Of a stretch of DNA of 51,434 bases, positions 50,590 to 51,434 are shown one piece after another (position 1 is the first letter of the stretch; every line of letters starts with the position of its first letter). The position numbers and the translations under genes were made by a program. The notes under the pieces were generated by a model that was given only the letters and a program-made list of their open reading frames with translations, did no database searches and had not been told where the DNA came from. Source of the DNA: Haloarcula japonica DSM 6131 (GTDB lineage Archaea; Halobacteriota; Halobacteria; Halobacteriales; Haloarculaceae); assembly GCF_000336635.1 (NCBI RefSeq), contig NZ_AOLY01000009.1, positions 343,641 through 395,074 of the forward strand, given 5' to 3'.

Positions 50590-50930
50590 TTTTACCACTG
50601 TACCCGCGTCCTGGTTCACAACGATCTTGAGATAGTTCTCTATCTCGACCTGTGTGGGCTCGTTCTGACTGTTAGATTTCCGTGTGTCACGACGGTTGTT
50701 TCGCCATAGCGTCTGGTACACTCCGACTGTCTACCGTCAGGTTCGTACACCTCCCGATTGATATATAATGGATTTCTGCCCTCCACCTGCTGACCGCTAT
50801 ATCAGAATACAAATACAAGGATACGTTAGATCATAGACATCCTGTCGCTTTCTTGCGGTTACGCGTGCCACGGCATCACGTTACGTATGCGTCGTGTGTG
50901 TGCTGCACAGGGCGGGTCCGAGACGATCCA
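50590..50930. other. Intergenic region upstream of the rRNA promoter
   Basis: About 340 bases without a credible gene. AT-rich spots at 50761-50771 and 50802-50820 could be extra TATA elements, because haloarchaeal rRNA operons often have several promoters, but I see no repeated promoter unit. A minus-strand frame ending near 50590 mostly overlaps aIF1A and is not convincing. Confidence 0.45.
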
Positions 50931-50938
50931 TTTATATG
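50931..50938 (+). promoter_or_regulatory. Likely TATA box of the rRNA operon
   Basis: TTTATATG in a GC-rich setting, preceded by CGAGACGATCCA, about 290 bases upstream of the 16S gene. Transcription would begin near 50960. Confidence 0.6.
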
Positions 50939-51034
50939 TTCCCCCGTCTTCTGAATTAATGCGAAGGTCGCACCGGGCAGCGAGCCCGGGTCGACATGCT
51001 CGGTCGGCCACCTGGGTCGGCCTGAGCCACGAAC

Positions 51035-51070
51035 GGATCTCGTCTTCCCCTTCTGGGGCTGGCGAGATCC
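51035..51070 (+). other. Hairpin in the rRNA leader
   Basis: GGATCTCG (51035-51042) pairs perfectly with CGAGATCC (51063-51070), enclosing a second stem CCCC (51047-51050) / GGGG (51055-51058). It is probably part of the folded pre-rRNA leader. Confidence 0.75.
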
Positions 51071-51149
51071 ACCCAAATGAGGATTCCACCCCTGCGGTCC
51101 GCCGTTAAGATGGAATCTGATGTGAGCCCACGGACCCATGCAGTAGTCA

Positions 51150-51171
51150 ACATTGGTGTAGGAACCAATGT
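51150..51171 (+). other. Second hairpin in the rRNA leader
   Basis: ACATTGGT (51150-51157) pairs perfectly with ACCAATGT (51164-51171) with a six-base loop. Confidence 0.75.
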
Positions 51172-51204
51172 GTTTGCTTCCGACGGAGTGCAACCACTTC
51201 CGCC

Positions 51205-51220
51205 GCTGATGTATATCAGC
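51205..51220 (+). other. Hairpin next to the 16S 5' end
   Basis: GCTGAT (51205-51210) pairs perfectly with ATCAGC (51215-51220) around the loop GTAT. It ends two bases before the mature 16S start, so it may mark the processing site. Confidence 0.75.
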
Positions 51221-51222
51221 AC

Positions 51223-51434
51223 ATTCCGGTTGATCCTGCCGGAGGCCATTGCTATCGGAGTCCGATTTAGCCATGCTAGTTGCACGAGTTTAGACTCGTA
51301 GCATATAGCTCAGTAACACGTGGCCAAACTACCCTACAGACCGCGATAACCTCGGGAAACTGAGGCCAATAGCGGATATAACTCTCATGCTGGAGTGCCG
51401 AGAGTTAGAAACGTTCCGGCGCTGTAGGATGTGG
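51223..51434 (+). rRNA. 16S ribosomal RNA, 5' part only
   Basis: Begins with the universal archaeal 16S start ATTCCGGTTGATCCTGCCGG at 51223 and continues with GGCCATTGCTATCGGAGTCC, TAGTTGCACGAG and the AACACGTGGCCAAACTACCC segment. These 212 bases look like Haloarcula 16S. The gene runs off the end of the window. Confidence 0.97.

Noticed and set aside
49540..50712. Shared 15-base string TTGTTTCGCCATAGC near 49537 and 50696
   Set aside because: Only two copies, unlike flanks, no inverted ends or target duplication; probably chance or a very old remnant.
50305..50721. Minus-strand frame overlapping aIF1A
   Set aside because: It overlaps a clear gene for most of its length. Only the upstream 130 bases are free and they show no family resemblance.

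Overview
The window is chromosomal DNA of a haloarchaeon, almost certainly Haloarcula or a close relative. It has high GC and strongly acidic proteins. It carries haloarchaeal marker genes (Orc1/Cdc6, aIF1A, Trm112, UPF0058, type A haem-copper oxidase, gamma-alpha fused 2-oxoacid:ferredoxin oxidoreductase). It ends in the first 212 bases of a 16S rRNA gene whose sequence looks like Haloarcula. The first 34 bases are not biological: they match the end of a 454 library primer followed by the 19-base Nextera transposase mosaic end. The window is therefore probably a contig that begins in adapter and stops inside an rRNA operon.

Layout. (1) 35-8.0 kb: two tandem MoeA paralogues (the first cut by the adapter), a tiny zinc-finger protein, a TctA-family membrane protein, CorA with a small membrane partner, a lipoprotein, cysteinyl-tRNA synthetase and a small conserved protein. 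(2) 8.1-13.2 kb: a small membrane protein, a two-domain CbiX chelatase paired with a DR2241-type 4Fe-4S protein, a membrane protein, Trm112, PurA and a small winged-helix protein. (3) 13.2-19.0 kb: a large protein with a long low-complexity linker, then a respiratory block with cytochrome oxidase subunit I and four small membrane proteins, one of only 30 residues. (4) 19.0-26.7 kb, all on the minus strand: methylmalonyl-CoA mutase large subunit, a CBS-ParB-like fusion, a TrkA-N/DHH phosphoesterase, an Lrp regulator and porB-porA.

(5) 26.9-31.5 kb: a DICT-domain sensor, a small protein and an AHL-lactonase-like hydrolase, then a replication origin. The origin has inverted origin recognition boxes (ORBs), a G-string and an AT-rich stretch, followed by orc1/cdc6. 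Downstream of that gene are twelve ORB-like copies, all in one direction. The arrangement matches what has been described as oriC2-cdc6E of Haloarcula hispanica, where the downstream ORB-rich region restrains initiation, probably by titrating Cdc6E. (6) 31.5-41.5 kb: acyl-CoA dehydrogenase, a lipoprotein, an AMP-forming acyl-CoA ligase, CheC, an O-methyltransferase, a KaiC-like/winged-helix protein, a thioredoxin-fold protein and an lrpA1-aspB3 pair whose reading frames overlap.

(7) 41.6-49.4 kb: one compact plus-strand operon for a type IV pilus or secretion machine. It holds a TadA/VirB11-like ATPase, a TadC-like double-domain membrane platform and five consecutive pilin-like proteins. Each of the five has an R-G or R-A site just before an N-terminal hydrophobic helix. 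An inverted repeat lies just upstream of the ATPase start. This is the best candidate for a poorly described system. (8) 49.4-51.4 kb: a weak small gene, a UPF0058 protein, aIF1A, then the rRNA promoter and a leader with several hairpins before the 16S gene.

DUF numbers below are from memory of the families and could not be searched.
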